Shown here piece by piece: positions 1-7,069 of a DNA stretch of 64,000 nucleotides; the first letter of the stretch is position 1; each line of letters starts with the position of its first letter. Made by a program: the position numbers and the translations under genes. The stretch is from Bombella sp. ESL0385 (GTDB taxonomy: Bacteria > Pseudomonadota > Alphaproteobacteria > Acetobacterales > Acetobacteraceae): assembly GCF_009725755.1 (NCBI RefSeq), contig NZ_WNIJ01000003.1:1-64000 (forward strand), given 5' to 3'. The notes under the pieces were generated by a model. The model was not told the DNA's origin. It saw only the letters and a list, made by a program, of their open reading frames with translations, and did not search any database.

Positions 1-793
1 TCTGACCATAATCGCTCATGGAATCGATAAGCTTCTGGTTAGAACCAAGGTCAGAGGTGACGTTTGTCATCGCCTCAATAGCTTTCTGCACCTGCGAAAT
101 CATCTTCACGACGCCCTGCTTCGGATCAGACGCATAGGAGCCAGCAAAGCTTGCACCTGTTGCACTGGATGTCAGGAAGACGTTGCTTGTTGGGTCAGCA
201 CCAGCGGAGCCACCGGCTGTCAGGCCCAGAAGTTCTGTCAGGGTTGCACCCTGAGACACACCGGTTGTTGCAGCAATTAATGTGCCATAACCGCTCAGTG
301 TCTGTGTGTCACCCTGCACCCCGCTGACGAATGTCAGGCTATTGGAGGTAATGCCCAGACCATCGCTTGTACCACCAGAGAGCAGGTTGATGCCCTTTGT
401 CGTCGCGTTACGCGCGATTGTGTCGATGGATTTCATATAGCCAGTAATTTCTTTATCAAGCTGGCCAAGGGACGTAGTGCTACCAAGGTTGTTACCAACA
501 GTGGTGACGGCGTTCTGCACATCTTGCAGAACCTTGATGATGCTGTTTGCCGCAGAGTTGGTGGCGCTCACAATCTGAGAAGCGTAGCTCAGCCCATCAT
601 TCACAGCGTTCTGACCGGAAATATCACCGCCAATCTGTGCGGAAATACCAAAAGCAGCGGGGTTATCAGACGCATTAGCGACTTTTTTACCGGTGGAGAC
701 GGCGTTCTCTGTTTTAGCAAGTTCACTCTGTGTGGTGTTCAATGTCTCCAAGGCGACCATGGAGGATGTGTTTGTGTTAATGGAAAGACTCAT
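1..793 (-). CDS. flagellin (3' end cut by window edge)
   Basis: Structural subunit of the flagellar filament, exported by the flagellar type III apparatus. Reading the minus strand from the ATG at 793 gives MSLSINTNTSSMVALETLN and then a conserved flagellin D0/D1 N-terminus (SGKKV-like, NASDNPAAFGIS, and DGLSYASQIVSA), followed by a Gly/Ser/Thr-rich central part. The frame stays open to position 1, so the C-terminal D0 helix lies outside the window. An AGGGAGA ribosome binding site sits just upstream of the ATG. It is adjacent to other flagellar genes on the same strand. The family is secure; which of possibly several flagellin paralogues it is cannot be told. Confidence 0.93.
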   Translation of the reverse strand, partial: MSLSINTNTSSMVALETLNTTQSELAKTENAVSTGKKVANASDNPAAFGISAQIGGDISGQNAVNDGLSYASQIVSATNSAANSIIKVLQDVQNAVTTVGNNLGSTTSLGQLDKEITGYMKSIDTIARNATTKGINLLSGGTSDGLGITSNSLTFVSGVQGDTQTLSGYGTLIAATTGVSQGATLTELLGLTAGGSAGADPTSNVFLTSSATGASFAGSYASDPKQGVVKMISQVQKAIEAMTNVTSDLGSNQKLIDSMSDYGQ

Positions 794-826
794 GGCCTTT
801 TCTCCCTACTCATCATACGTCATGAC

Positions 827-842
827 CAACGACAAATCGTTG
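827..842. promoter_or_regulatory. short perfect palindrome in flagellin leader
   Basis: CAACGA-CAAA-TCGTTG is a perfect 6-bp inverted repeat with a 4-nt loop, 34 nt upstream of the flagellin start. It could be a regulator site or a 5' UTR hairpin affecting flagellin mRNA. No clear sigma-70, sigma-54 or sigma-28 promoter was recognised around it. Confidence 0.3.
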
Positions 843-907
843 ACAAGGCTAATAGACCACATAACCTTTACATGATTATTACACAGCTTCCCTAAAATAA
901 CTTAACC

Positions 908-1504
908 TTACCCCACTTGCACTTTTGGTTGTGCTTCACGCCCACGCATATAAGGGCGCGGGCCACGCAGGCTCCCCGGCACAGCTTGCGTAAAAGAATC
1001 GGAAAAATGCGGCACGGCCTCATTATCCCCCGCAATATCTTCCACACTTTGCACTGGCGCATTGACAGAAGCTACGGCTTGCTTTGCTTGCTCCAACACC
1101 GCCTGCTGCGCCTCCAAACGCTCTAAAAGGGCACGCGCAGCGTTAAGATGCTCTTTTAACTCTGTTTCTTGCCCTTCTACCTTCTTCAACAAAACGGCCA
1201 TCGAATCGGTCGATTCTTGTGCCATTTTGTGATGGTCCATCAGGTCTTCTTCAGCATTACGCACACGCTCTAGCAAAACAGAGAGACGCTTATCGCCCTG
1301 ATTAACCTCATGGCGCACACGCTCAAACATATGCGTCACTTGCTCTGTGGAGGAATCCAGCGTGGAGACCATCTCATTTAATGCCGTATAGGATTCACGG
1401 ATGACACCTAGCCGCCGCACGATCAAGCGGGAACTAATAATCCCCGCTATCAAAACAATCATCAAAAGGACTTCAATAACAAGCTGACTATTTTCCAGAA
1501 ACAT
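908..1504 (-). CDS. membrane-anchored coiled-coil protein of the fliM-fliL cluster (DUF6468-like)
   Basis: About 198 residues. One N-terminal membrane segment (residues ~7-25, VIEVLLMIVLIAGI) is followed by a long charged alpha-helical, probably coiled-coil region and a Pro/Arg-rich tail. The start is placed at the ATG at 1504 because AGGAGGG lies at ideal spacing before it; a longer reading from 1555 has no such support. The start overlaps the end of fliM by 17 nt, which implies translational coupling and a flagellar role. Proteins of this shape next to fliM in Rhodospirillales are annotated DUF6468; this assignment is from memory of context and architecture. Function unknown. Confidence 0.75.
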   Translation of the reverse strand: MFLENSQLVIEVLLMIVLIAGIISSRLIVRRLGVIRESYTALNEMVSTLDSSTEQVTHMFERVRHEVNQGDKRLSVLLERVRNAEEDLMDHHKMAQESTDSMAVLLKKVEGQETELKEHLNAARALLERLEAQQAVLEQAKQAVASVNAPVQSVEDIAGDNEAVPHFSDSFTQAVPGSLRGPRPYMRGREAQPKVQVG

Positions 1505-2663
1505 GATGAAGTCCCTCCTGCCCTGCCATGTGATGCTCTGCTGGGATAGCCCCAAGGGAGGCTAAAAGCTCCGGTGTTAAGTCTTCTTCTGGTGGGATAA
1601 GCCGCTGGTCAATCCGTACGGCCTGCATATTATGCAACCGGCCTAATGTGCCCTCAAAAAGAGGCGTACCGTCACATTCCATACGGACACTATGTGGCGC
1701 ATCTGCCTTACAAGGCAAATGCAACACGCTGCCCTTCTTTAACGCTAAGATTTGAGACAGCGGAAAGGAGCTTGATTCAAAAACAGTGGATACTGTCACA
1801 CTCGTTTCCATAATCTCGGAGATGAGGTGATTTTCCCAAATTGAATCACTGCCGAAGTTTTCCCCCATAAATTGCTGCGCTAATTTCTCTCGTACAGGCT
1901 CAAACGTGGCATAGGGGATAACAATCTCCATATTCCCACTTCTATCACCCATATCAATATGAAACTTTGCCGCAATCGCTGCATTAGAGGGGCGGGCAAT
2001 CACTGCAAGGCTGGAGCTAACCTCCAATCGCTCAAAAGACAAATCTACCTTACCAACTGGGGTAAATGCCTCAGAAAGGTCCGCAAGCGTAATGACTACC
2101 AATTTTTCAATCAATGCCCGCTCTAAAGCGGTATGAGGGCGGTTTTCCACCGCTTTGGCCCCACGGCCGGGGATGGCCCCCATCAAAATGTCGACAATCG
2201 CGTAGGAAAGGTCAGAATCTAAAATCACTAGACCATAATTACGCCATTGCTCTGCGCGAAATACCGAGAAAAGGGAGGATGTCGGCACGCCAGACATATA
2301 ATCCCCAAACCGTAAAGAGCGCATATCCTCCATCGTAATATCGACATTATCATTGGTAAAACCACGCAATGTCGAGGAGAGGAAGCGCACCAGCCTATCA
2401 AAGACATTCTCCAACATAGGCATGCGCTCATAGGCCACAAAACCGGCCTTTATGATGCGCTCCATGCCACTTTCCTCCCGCAAGGCAGAGTTGGAAAATG
2501 TATCGCCTAACATCGCATCAATAGCGGATTGGTCTAACGCGCGGTCCTCATCTACAGTCTCACCATCCCCAGAGCCGGTTGTTGCGGCTGATTCAGCCGC
2601 ACCCATATCAGGCTGATCGGCTGTGGGCTGGTCTGCCTGTCCCTGCTCATCTTCATCGGCCAT
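1488..2663 (-). CDS. fliM: flagellar motor switch protein FliM
   Basis: C-ring component that binds phospho-CheY and passes the signal to FliG/FliN to switch rotation. The conserved CheY-binding helix is seen as LDQSAIDAML at residues 43-52, followed by the CheC-like middle domain and a C-terminal SpoA (FliN-like) domain ending near residue 360. At 391 residues it is longer than the roughly 334-residue E. coli protein, mainly because about 40 acidic residues precede the CheY-binding helix, which is normally at the extreme N-terminus. fliL lies upstream with a 16-nt gap and the coiled-coil gene overlaps downstream, so they form one operon. Confidence 0.95.
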   Translation of the reverse strand: MADEDEQGQADQPTADQPDMGAAESAATTGSGDGETVDEDRALDQSAIDAMLGDTFSNSALREESGMERIIKAGFVAYERMPMLENVFDRLVRFLSSTLRGFTNDNVDITMEDMRSLRFGDYMSGVPTSSLFSVFRAEQWRNYGLVILDSDLSYAIVDILMGAIPGRGAKAVENRPHTALERALIEKLVVITLADLSEAFTPVGKVDLSFERLEVSSSLAVIARPSNAAIAAKFHIDMGDRSGNMEIVIPYATFEPVREKLAQQFMGENFGSDSIWENHLISEIMETSVTVSTVFESSSFPLSQILALKKGSVLHLPCKADAPHSVRMECDGTPLFEGTLGRLHNMQAVRIDQRLIPPEEDLTPELLASLGAIPAEHHMAGQEGLHHVSGK

Positions 2664-2679
2664 TAGGTCTTAATCCATC

Positions 2680-3207
2680 TTACTGGGTTAGAAGTTCTGT
2701 AATATAAACGTTGCTGACATTTACCGGGGCAAAGGCAACGCGCAATCGTCGCAATAAAGCCTCCCGTAGGCGATAAAACCCACTACCATGAAGGTCTTGG
2801 GGGCGGCTCTCATGCAAGTAAGTTTGGAAGATGTCCTCTACCTCCGGCAAACGATCCTTGAGAGACGCCTCACTCTCTGCACCTTCAAACTCAATACTCG
2901 CTGTCATTTTGACGTAAACCGTCCGCCCCGCCCCATTATCAAGATTAGCCGTGGCAGACGGTACAGAGAGTAAAATACGCGACCCTGGGGCCTCTTTTGC
3001 CCCAGCCCCGCCATGTGCTGCGGCCTTCTCCCCGCCCTTCCCAAAGGGGAGGAGATGCGCCTGCCATGCCCCAACGCCGCCACCTACGACAAGCAACGGG
3101 ATCGCTATAAGCAGGGCTAATTTCTTCTTGGATCTCCCTTTTGCCTCATCAGCAAGAGCGGCATCCTCCTCAGCCCCAGCGACAGAGGCCTCTGTCTCAT
3201 CACTCAT
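2680..3207 (-). CDS. fliL: flagellar basal body-associated protein FliL
   Basis: 175-residue inner-membrane protein that surrounds the stator and supports torque. It has a short acidic cytoplasmic N-terminus, one membrane segment at residues ~30-48 (ALLIAIPLLVVGGGVGAW), a low-complexity linker rich in Gly/Ala/Lys, and the periplasmic FliL domain with the typical ILLSVPSATANL, KMTASIEFE and LREALLRRLR stretches. It directly precedes fliM in the same direction, the common fliL-fliM order. Confidence 0.92.
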   Translation of the reverse strand: MSDETEASVAGAEEDAALADEAKGRSKKKLALLIAIPLLVVGGGVGAWQAHLLPFGKGGEKAAAHGGAGAKEAPGSRILLSVPSATANLDNGAGRTVYVKMTASIEFEGAESEASLKDRLPEVEDIFQTYLHESRPQDLHGSGFYRLREALLRRLRVAFAPVNVSNVYITELLTQ

Positions 3208-3224
3208 ACAGCCTGACCCTCTCC

Positions 3225-4076
3225 TTAACCTTGGGGAACAGGCTGCATGCTCACGCCTTCACCTGCCATAGCGGTTACGCCAAAACCAGTAGATACAGGC
3301 ATGCTAGATTCCCGCAGCTCTTGATGATGAGCCGCATCATACCCATCCTCTGCCCGCGCACCTAACGGAAGGAACGCCTCCTCATTCAGCCGATAGCCCA
3401 TGCCCCAACTGGTGATGAAAGGCTTCTGAATCCCACGGGAACGCAATTTCTGGCGAATACGGCACACCATGACATCAATCGTCTTGCTAATAGGCTTCTC
3501 CCGCCCTGCATAAAGGGTAGAAAGAATAGCAGACTTGTTCAGCAAGCTCCCCCGGCGGCGCACCATGAGGGACATAATATCATATTCCCCTTGCGTTAAA
3601 GGCAGGATTTCATCATCCACTAAAACCTCACGCATATCTTCTTTGACAGTCAGACGACCAACATTGATGATTTGACTTGTCACGCCATGATCCATCACAC
3701 GCCGGACAATGGCTTTAAGACGTGCCAAAAGCTCAACAGGCCCTACCGTAATCGGCACGCAATCATCCGCACCTGCTGCAAGCGCATCAGCGACATTATC
3801 AGCTGTTAAGTTACGCGCAATAATTAGAATAGGCAGACTAAAGCGGTTATTACGGATTGTTCTAATTAAAAGCGGGTCTGGACTTGTCTGCTGGATGACC
3901 GCCACATCAGACTGGTCATTGCGTAAAGCACTTAACACACCCTCACGGCCAGAAATCCGCAAGAAGATGCCGCCCTCCGATACTGCCTCCGAAAGGGTAG
4001 AACAGGGGCGACCATCCATATTCTTCGGACTATCACCGACACAAATCAACCGCATGGCAGTTTTCCTTTTTGTCAT
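3225..4076 (-). CDS. OmpR/CtrA-type response regulator with degenerate receiver (FtcR/Rem-like)
   Basis: About 283 residues: an N-terminal receiver-like domain, a C-terminal winged helix (LTQGEYDIMSLMVRRRGSLL ... DVMVCRIRQKLRS ... GMGYRL) resembling CtrA and the flagellar regulators FtcR/Rem, and a ~50-residue C-terminal tail. Aligned by eye with CtrA, the phospho-acceptor Asp is replaced by Gln (DVAVIQQ, Gln at residue 62), the acidic pair is reduced to CVGDSP, and the conserved Lys is missing (GADDCVPITV). It is therefore probably phosphorylation-independent. The start at 4076 is chosen for its AGGGGAG site; a TTG at 4100 is less likely. It lies immediately upstream of fliL (17 nt), so it probably controls, and is co-transcribed with, the flagellar genes. 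No histidine kinase is adjacent. Confidence 0.82.
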   Translation of the reverse strand: MTKRKTAMRLICVGDSPKNMDGRPCSTLSEAVSEGGIFLRISGREGVLSALRNDQSDVAVIQQTSPDPLLIRTIRNNRFSLPILIIARNLTADNVADALAAGADDCVPITVGPVELLARLKAIVRRVMDHGVTSQIINVGRLTVKEDMREVLVDDEILPLTQGEYDIMSLMVRRRGSLLNKSAILSTLYAGREKPISKTIDVMVCRIRQKLRSRGIQKPFITSWGMGYRLNEEAFLPLGARAEDGYDAAHHQELRESSMPVSTGFGVTAMAGEGVSMQPVPQG

Positions 4077-4218
4077 CGTTTTACACTCCCCTGCTATCAA
4101 GACTTAACGCTAACACGACATTAAAATAACCTTGTAATTTCTAATTGCAACAAGAATATTCCTTTAATTTAAGGCCATTTTTTAGATTTCCATGCTATCC
4201 CTAGGCTTTCCCTAGCCC

Positions 4219-4257
4219 TTGACGTATTTCGTAACGAGTTATGAAATAGAGCGTCAA
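4219..4257. promoter_or_regulatory. extended palindromic operator overlapping a putative mdaB promoter
   Basis: TATTTCGTAAC (4225-4235) and GTTATGAAATA (4238-4248) form an 11+11 imperfect palindrome with one mismatch. Outer arms TTGACG (4219-4224) and CGTCAA (4252-4257) extend the symmetry. TTGACG could also serve as a -35 element. The site sits 28 nt before the mdaB ATG, a position typical of a repressor site of the HxlR, MarR or TetR type. Which regulator binds is unknown. Confidence 0.55.
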
Positions 4258-4284
4258 AAGAAAGCTAACGAGGCGACTCCAATT

Positions 4285-4872
4285 ATGACCCATTGCCATC
4301 TCATCAACGGCGCAAAAGCTTTTGCCCATTCCGCAGGTCGTTTGAACCAGACATTGCAGGATTATACTGCAACATTTCTCACCTCCTCTGGCATCAGCAT
4401 CAGCCAGACAATTATTGACCATCATTATAGCATTGAGGAGGAGATAAAGGCCTTCCAAAAAGCAGATATTATCCTTTACCAATTCCCCGGTTGGTGGATG
4501 GGCACGCCATGGCCCCTTAAAAAATATATGGATGAGGTCTTCACCGAGGCTCATGGTATTTTTTACAAAAATGACGGGCGTAGTCGTCATGACCCAACCA
4601 AGCTCTACGGCTCGGGGGGACTTCTGCAAGGTAAACGCTTTATGGTCTCTACGACATGGAACGCCCCGCTTGAAGCGTTTGAGGAGCCTCATCAATTCTT
4701 CCATGGTGGTGGGATTGACGCTGTTTTATTCCCTTTCTATCGCGCTCATGCCTTCCTTGGGATGGAGCGTTTGCCAACCTTCCTTGCCACTGATGTGATG
4801 AAAAACCCCGATATTGAAGCTATCACAACGGCCTATCAGCATCATTTAGAGCGTGTTATTCTAACCTTATAA
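4285..4872 (+). CDS. mdaB: NAD(P)H:quinone oxidoreductase MdaB
   Basis: 195-residue flavodoxin-fold FAD enzyme that reduces quinones by two electrons and so limits redox cycling. It matches E. coli MdaB (193 residues) almost throughout: LINGAKAFAHSAGRLNQTL, QFPGWWMGTPWPLKKYMDEV, FYKNDGRSRHDPTKLYGSGG, STTWNAPLEAFEEPHQFFHG and FLGMERLPTFLATDV. The ATG at 4285 gives the usual N-terminus; readings further upstream would run through the operator palindrome. Only 8 nt separate its stop from the ATG of the disrupted araC reading frame, suggesting one transcription unit. Confidence 0.93.
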   Translation: MTHCHLINGAKAFAHSAGRLNQTLQDYTATFLTSSGISISQTIIDHHYSIEEEIKAFQKADIILYQFPGWWMGTPWPLKKYMDEVFTEAHGIFYKNDGRSRHDPTKLYGSGGLLQGKRFMVSTTWNAPLEAFEEPHQFFHGGGIDAVLFPFYRAHAFLGMERLPTFLATDVMKNPDIEAITTAYQHHLERVILTL

Positions 4873-4880
4873 GCTTCTTT

Positions 4881-5010
4881 ATGCCCCCGACACCCCCTTG
4901 CCCCCCTTCAAGCAGCCATCACGTGCCATTGCACAGGGTCGGTTACTCATACTGCGTTCGACTTCCTCACACTCTATCGGACCGAAACAGTAACCGACCC
5001 TGTCCTTGTT
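4881..5010 (+). other. out-of-frame 5' end of the AraC gene (C-tract frameshift)
   Basis: In the frame of the downstream AraC gene, family-like sequence continues upstream of 5011 (LQAAITCHCTGSVT, then FDFLTLYRTETVTDP), with no stop back to 4872 but also no ATG, GTG or TTG. An ATG at 4881 lies in another frame. Between them are C-runs at 4884-4888 (5 C), 4893-4897 (5 C) and 4901-4906 (6 C). Removing one C from the second or third run joins the ATG to the gene and gives about 318 residues, beginning MPPTPLAPLQAAIT if the second run is shortened, close to the normal family length. This could be an error in a homopolymer, a recent mutation, or slippage-based phase variation. Confidence 0.6.
4933..5003. 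repeat. perfect 15-bp inverted repeat, 41-nt spacer
   Basis: ACAGGGTCGGTTACT (4933-4947) is perfectly reverse-complementary to AGTAACCGACCCTGT (4989-5003). Both arms lie inside the AraC reading frame, encoding TGSVT and part of TVTDPV. A perfect match of this length at this spacing is unlikely by chance. It could form a strong hairpin, mark an invertible segment, or be a footprint of template switching. Confidence 0.8.
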
Positions 5011-5838
5011 GTGTATGAGCCGCGCATCTACATCGTTGTGCAAGGGGAGAAGGTGCTCTATCTGCATAACCGCCCTATTCTCTATGATGAGAGCCACTAT
5101 CTCATCTCTACATTGAACCTTCCCGTCTCTGGGCAAATCACACGTGCCTCTGCCTCTGCGCCCTATCTAGCCCTTTGCATCAGCTTCACCTCACTTGAAA
5201 TGCGAGAGCTATTGCATGATATCGAAGCCGCCTCCCCCTCCCAGACAGCCCTAGCATCCTCTAAATCTTCTTATGCCCCACCCTCCCCCGCAATGGGCTT
5301 GAGCAATATTACAAACGATATTCTGGATACATTGCTTAGGCTTGTTAGATTATTAGACAAGGACAAAAACGATCTTTTCTTAGCCAAACTTTACAAAAAG
5401 GACCTTCTCTATCACTTCCTACAAGGCCAACAAGGCCATGTTTTGCGTGAGATTGCTCATAATCAAAGTGACCTCTCACGCATTAATCGTGCCCTCATTC
5501 ATTTGCGTCATCATTTCCATGAGCCTTTTGAGATTCATGACCTCGTCACAATTGCAGGCATGGGGCAATCCAGCTTTTACAAACGCTTTAGCGCAGTAAC
5601 AGGGATGACGCCCGTCCAATATCGGACAAAACTTCGCCTTCAAGAAGCGCGCTGCCTTATGGTGCATGAAGATGTTGGAGCCGCTCAAGCGAGCTTTTTA
5701 GTCGGGTATGAAAGCCCCTCTCATTTTAGCCGTGATTACAAACGCACTTTTGGACGCTCCCCTCGCGCAGACCTTCATCATATCCGCACAATCGGAATAG
5801 AGACTTATAAACGCCAGCATGAAGATGTCTGGTTCTAA
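5011..5838 (+). CDS. AraC-family transcriptional regulator (YqhC-like), 5' end disrupted
   Basis: Transcription regulator with an N-terminal AraC_N-type ligand domain (YEPRIYIVVQGEKVLY) and a C-terminal pair of helix-turn-helix motifs (FEIHDLVTIAGMGQSSFYKR and VGYESPSHFSRDYKRTFGRS). The first in-frame start codon is GTG at 5011, but this begins in the middle of a conserved strand, so the annotated start is almost certainly not the native one. The gene lies between mdaB and a zinc alcohol dehydrogenase; E. coli YqhC likewise sits beside an alcohol dehydrogenase gene (yqhD) and activates it in response to aldehydes. By analogy it may sense reactive aldehydes or quinones. Confidence 0.8.
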   Translation: MYEPRIYIVVQGEKVLYLHNRPILYDESHYLISTLNLPVSGQITRASASAPYLALCISFTSLEMRELLHDIEAASPSQTALASSKSSYAPPSPAMGLSNITNDILDTLLRLVRLLDKDKNDLFLAKLYKKDLLYHFLQGQQGHVLREIAHNQSDLSRINRALIHLRHHFHEPFEIHDLVTIAGMGQSSFYKRFSAVTGMTPVQYRTKLRLQEARCLMVHEDVGAAQASFLVGYESPSHFSRDYKRTFGRSPRADLHHIRTIGIETYKRQHEDVWF

Positions 5839-5943
5839 TGCAAAGCTACCCTCCTCTCTCTTGCATTGAACATATACTTCTTTCGCCATAAGCTGCTAAA
5901 TGTTTAATGGTTCACAATATTATACCCCCCGTGATGAAGGATC

Positions 5944-7017
5944 ATGGCTATGCGTACTGTCGGTTTTGCCTGCACCTCCGCTGAGGATACACTCAACCCC
6001 TTCCATTTTGACCGCCGCAACCCTCGCCCCAACGATGTTGTGATGGAAATTCTCTATTGCGGTGTTTGTCATTCCGACCTGCATTGGGTCCGCAATGACT
6101 GGGGCCATACACCCTACCCTGCTATACCAGGCCATGAGATTATTGGCCGTGTCATCGAGACAGGCCCGGATGTAACCCGCCATAAGATTGGCGATATTGT
6201 AGCCGTCGGCTGTATGGTCGATAGTTGCCAAAATTGTGACCAATGCCGCAAAGGGGAGGAGCAATATTGCCGCGAGGGGCAAAAGCATCCCATCGGCATG
6301 AATGGCGTTTATGGCGGTATTGATGTGGTGGACAACACCCCCAATATGGGCGGTTATTCCAAACATCTTGTTGTCCGGCAGGAATTCGCCCTTAAAGTCC
6401 CCAAAGGGTTGGACATCTCCAAGGCAGCACCGCTCCTTTGTGCGGGCATCACCACATGGTCGCCCCTACGCACCTGCCAAGTAGGGCCGGGTACGCGCGT
6501 TGCTGTTATCGGCCTTGGCGGGCTAGGCCAAATGGCTGTAAAACTAGCCGTAGCACTCGGTGCGGAAGTTACTGTCATTTCCCGCAGTGATAAAAAAGAA
6601 CAAGACGCCCTCGCCATTGGCGCTGACAAGCTTTTAACATCCAGCAATGACAAGGCCATGCAGGCAGCCGTCAATAGCTTCGACCTCATTATTGATACCA
6701 TCCCTGTCGAGCATGACATCACCCCCTACCTCCCCTTATTGGATGTAGATGGGACATTCTCCATGGTGGGGCAGATTGGCCCATTACCTACCACCACCAC
6801 CCTACCGCTCGTCTATGGTCGTCGTCGTATTACTGGTTCCCTCGTTGGCGGCATCCGTGAAACGCAAGAATTGCTGAATTTCTGTGCCCGTAAAAACATC
6901 CTGCCCGACACCAAAACCGTTGCCATGCAGGATATTAATGACGTTTTTAAAGAACTCGAAAAAGGCGATACGCATTATCGCTTTGTCATTGATATGAGCA
7001 CGTTAAAGGCTGACTAA
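5944..7017 (+). CDS. zinc-dependent NAD(P) alcohol dehydrogenase (YahK/CAD-like)
   Basis: 357-residue medium-chain dehydrogenase that would interconvert aldehydes and alcohols, probably with NADPH. Catalytic zinc ligands are visible as GVCHSD (C42, H43), GHE (H64, E65) and C166 in APLLCAGITTW; structural zinc ligands are C95, C98, C101 and C109. The nucleotide-binding motif is GLGGLG at 190-195, followed by a basic VISRSDKK stretch that favours NADP(H). A GAAGGA site precedes the ATG. It ends at a strong terminator and follows the AraC gene by 105 nt, so it is the likely target of that regulator. Confidence 0.9.
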   Translation: MAMRTVGFACTSAEDTLNPFHFDRRNPRPNDVVMEILYCGVCHSDLHWVRNDWGHTPYPAIPGHEIIGRVIETGPDVTRHKIGDIVAVGCMVDSCQNCDQCRKGEEQYCREGQKHPIGMNGVYGGIDVVDNTPNMGGYSKHLVVRQEFALKVPKGLDISKAAPLLCAGITTWSPLRTCQVGPGTRVAVIGLGGLGQMAVKLAVALGAEVTVISRSDKKEQDALAIGADKLLTSSNDKAMQAAVNSFDLIIDTIPVEHDITPYLPLLDVDGTFSMVGQIGPLPTTTTLPLVYGRRRITGSLVGGIRETQELLNFCARKNILPDTKTVAMQDINDVFKELEKGDTHYRFVIDMSTLKAD

Positions 7018-7027
7018 ACGACTTCAC

Positions 7028-7069
7028 CTGCCCCGCCATATTGGTTATTGGCGGGGCAGTACCTTTTTA
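7028..7069 (+). terminator. rho-independent terminator after the alcohol dehydrogenase
   Basis: CTGCCCCGCC (7028-7037) pairs perfectly with GGCGGGGCAG (7050-7059), followed by TACCTTTTT. The T-run is on the plus strand, so it serves the dehydrogenase gene. Its end just touches the stop of the convergent uvrA-like gene. Confidence 0.85.

Noticed and set aside
4201-4704. 167-residue minus-strand open frame opposite mdaB
   Set aside because: mdaB is a near full-length match to a known enzyme on the plus strand; the opposite frame has no recognisable motifs.
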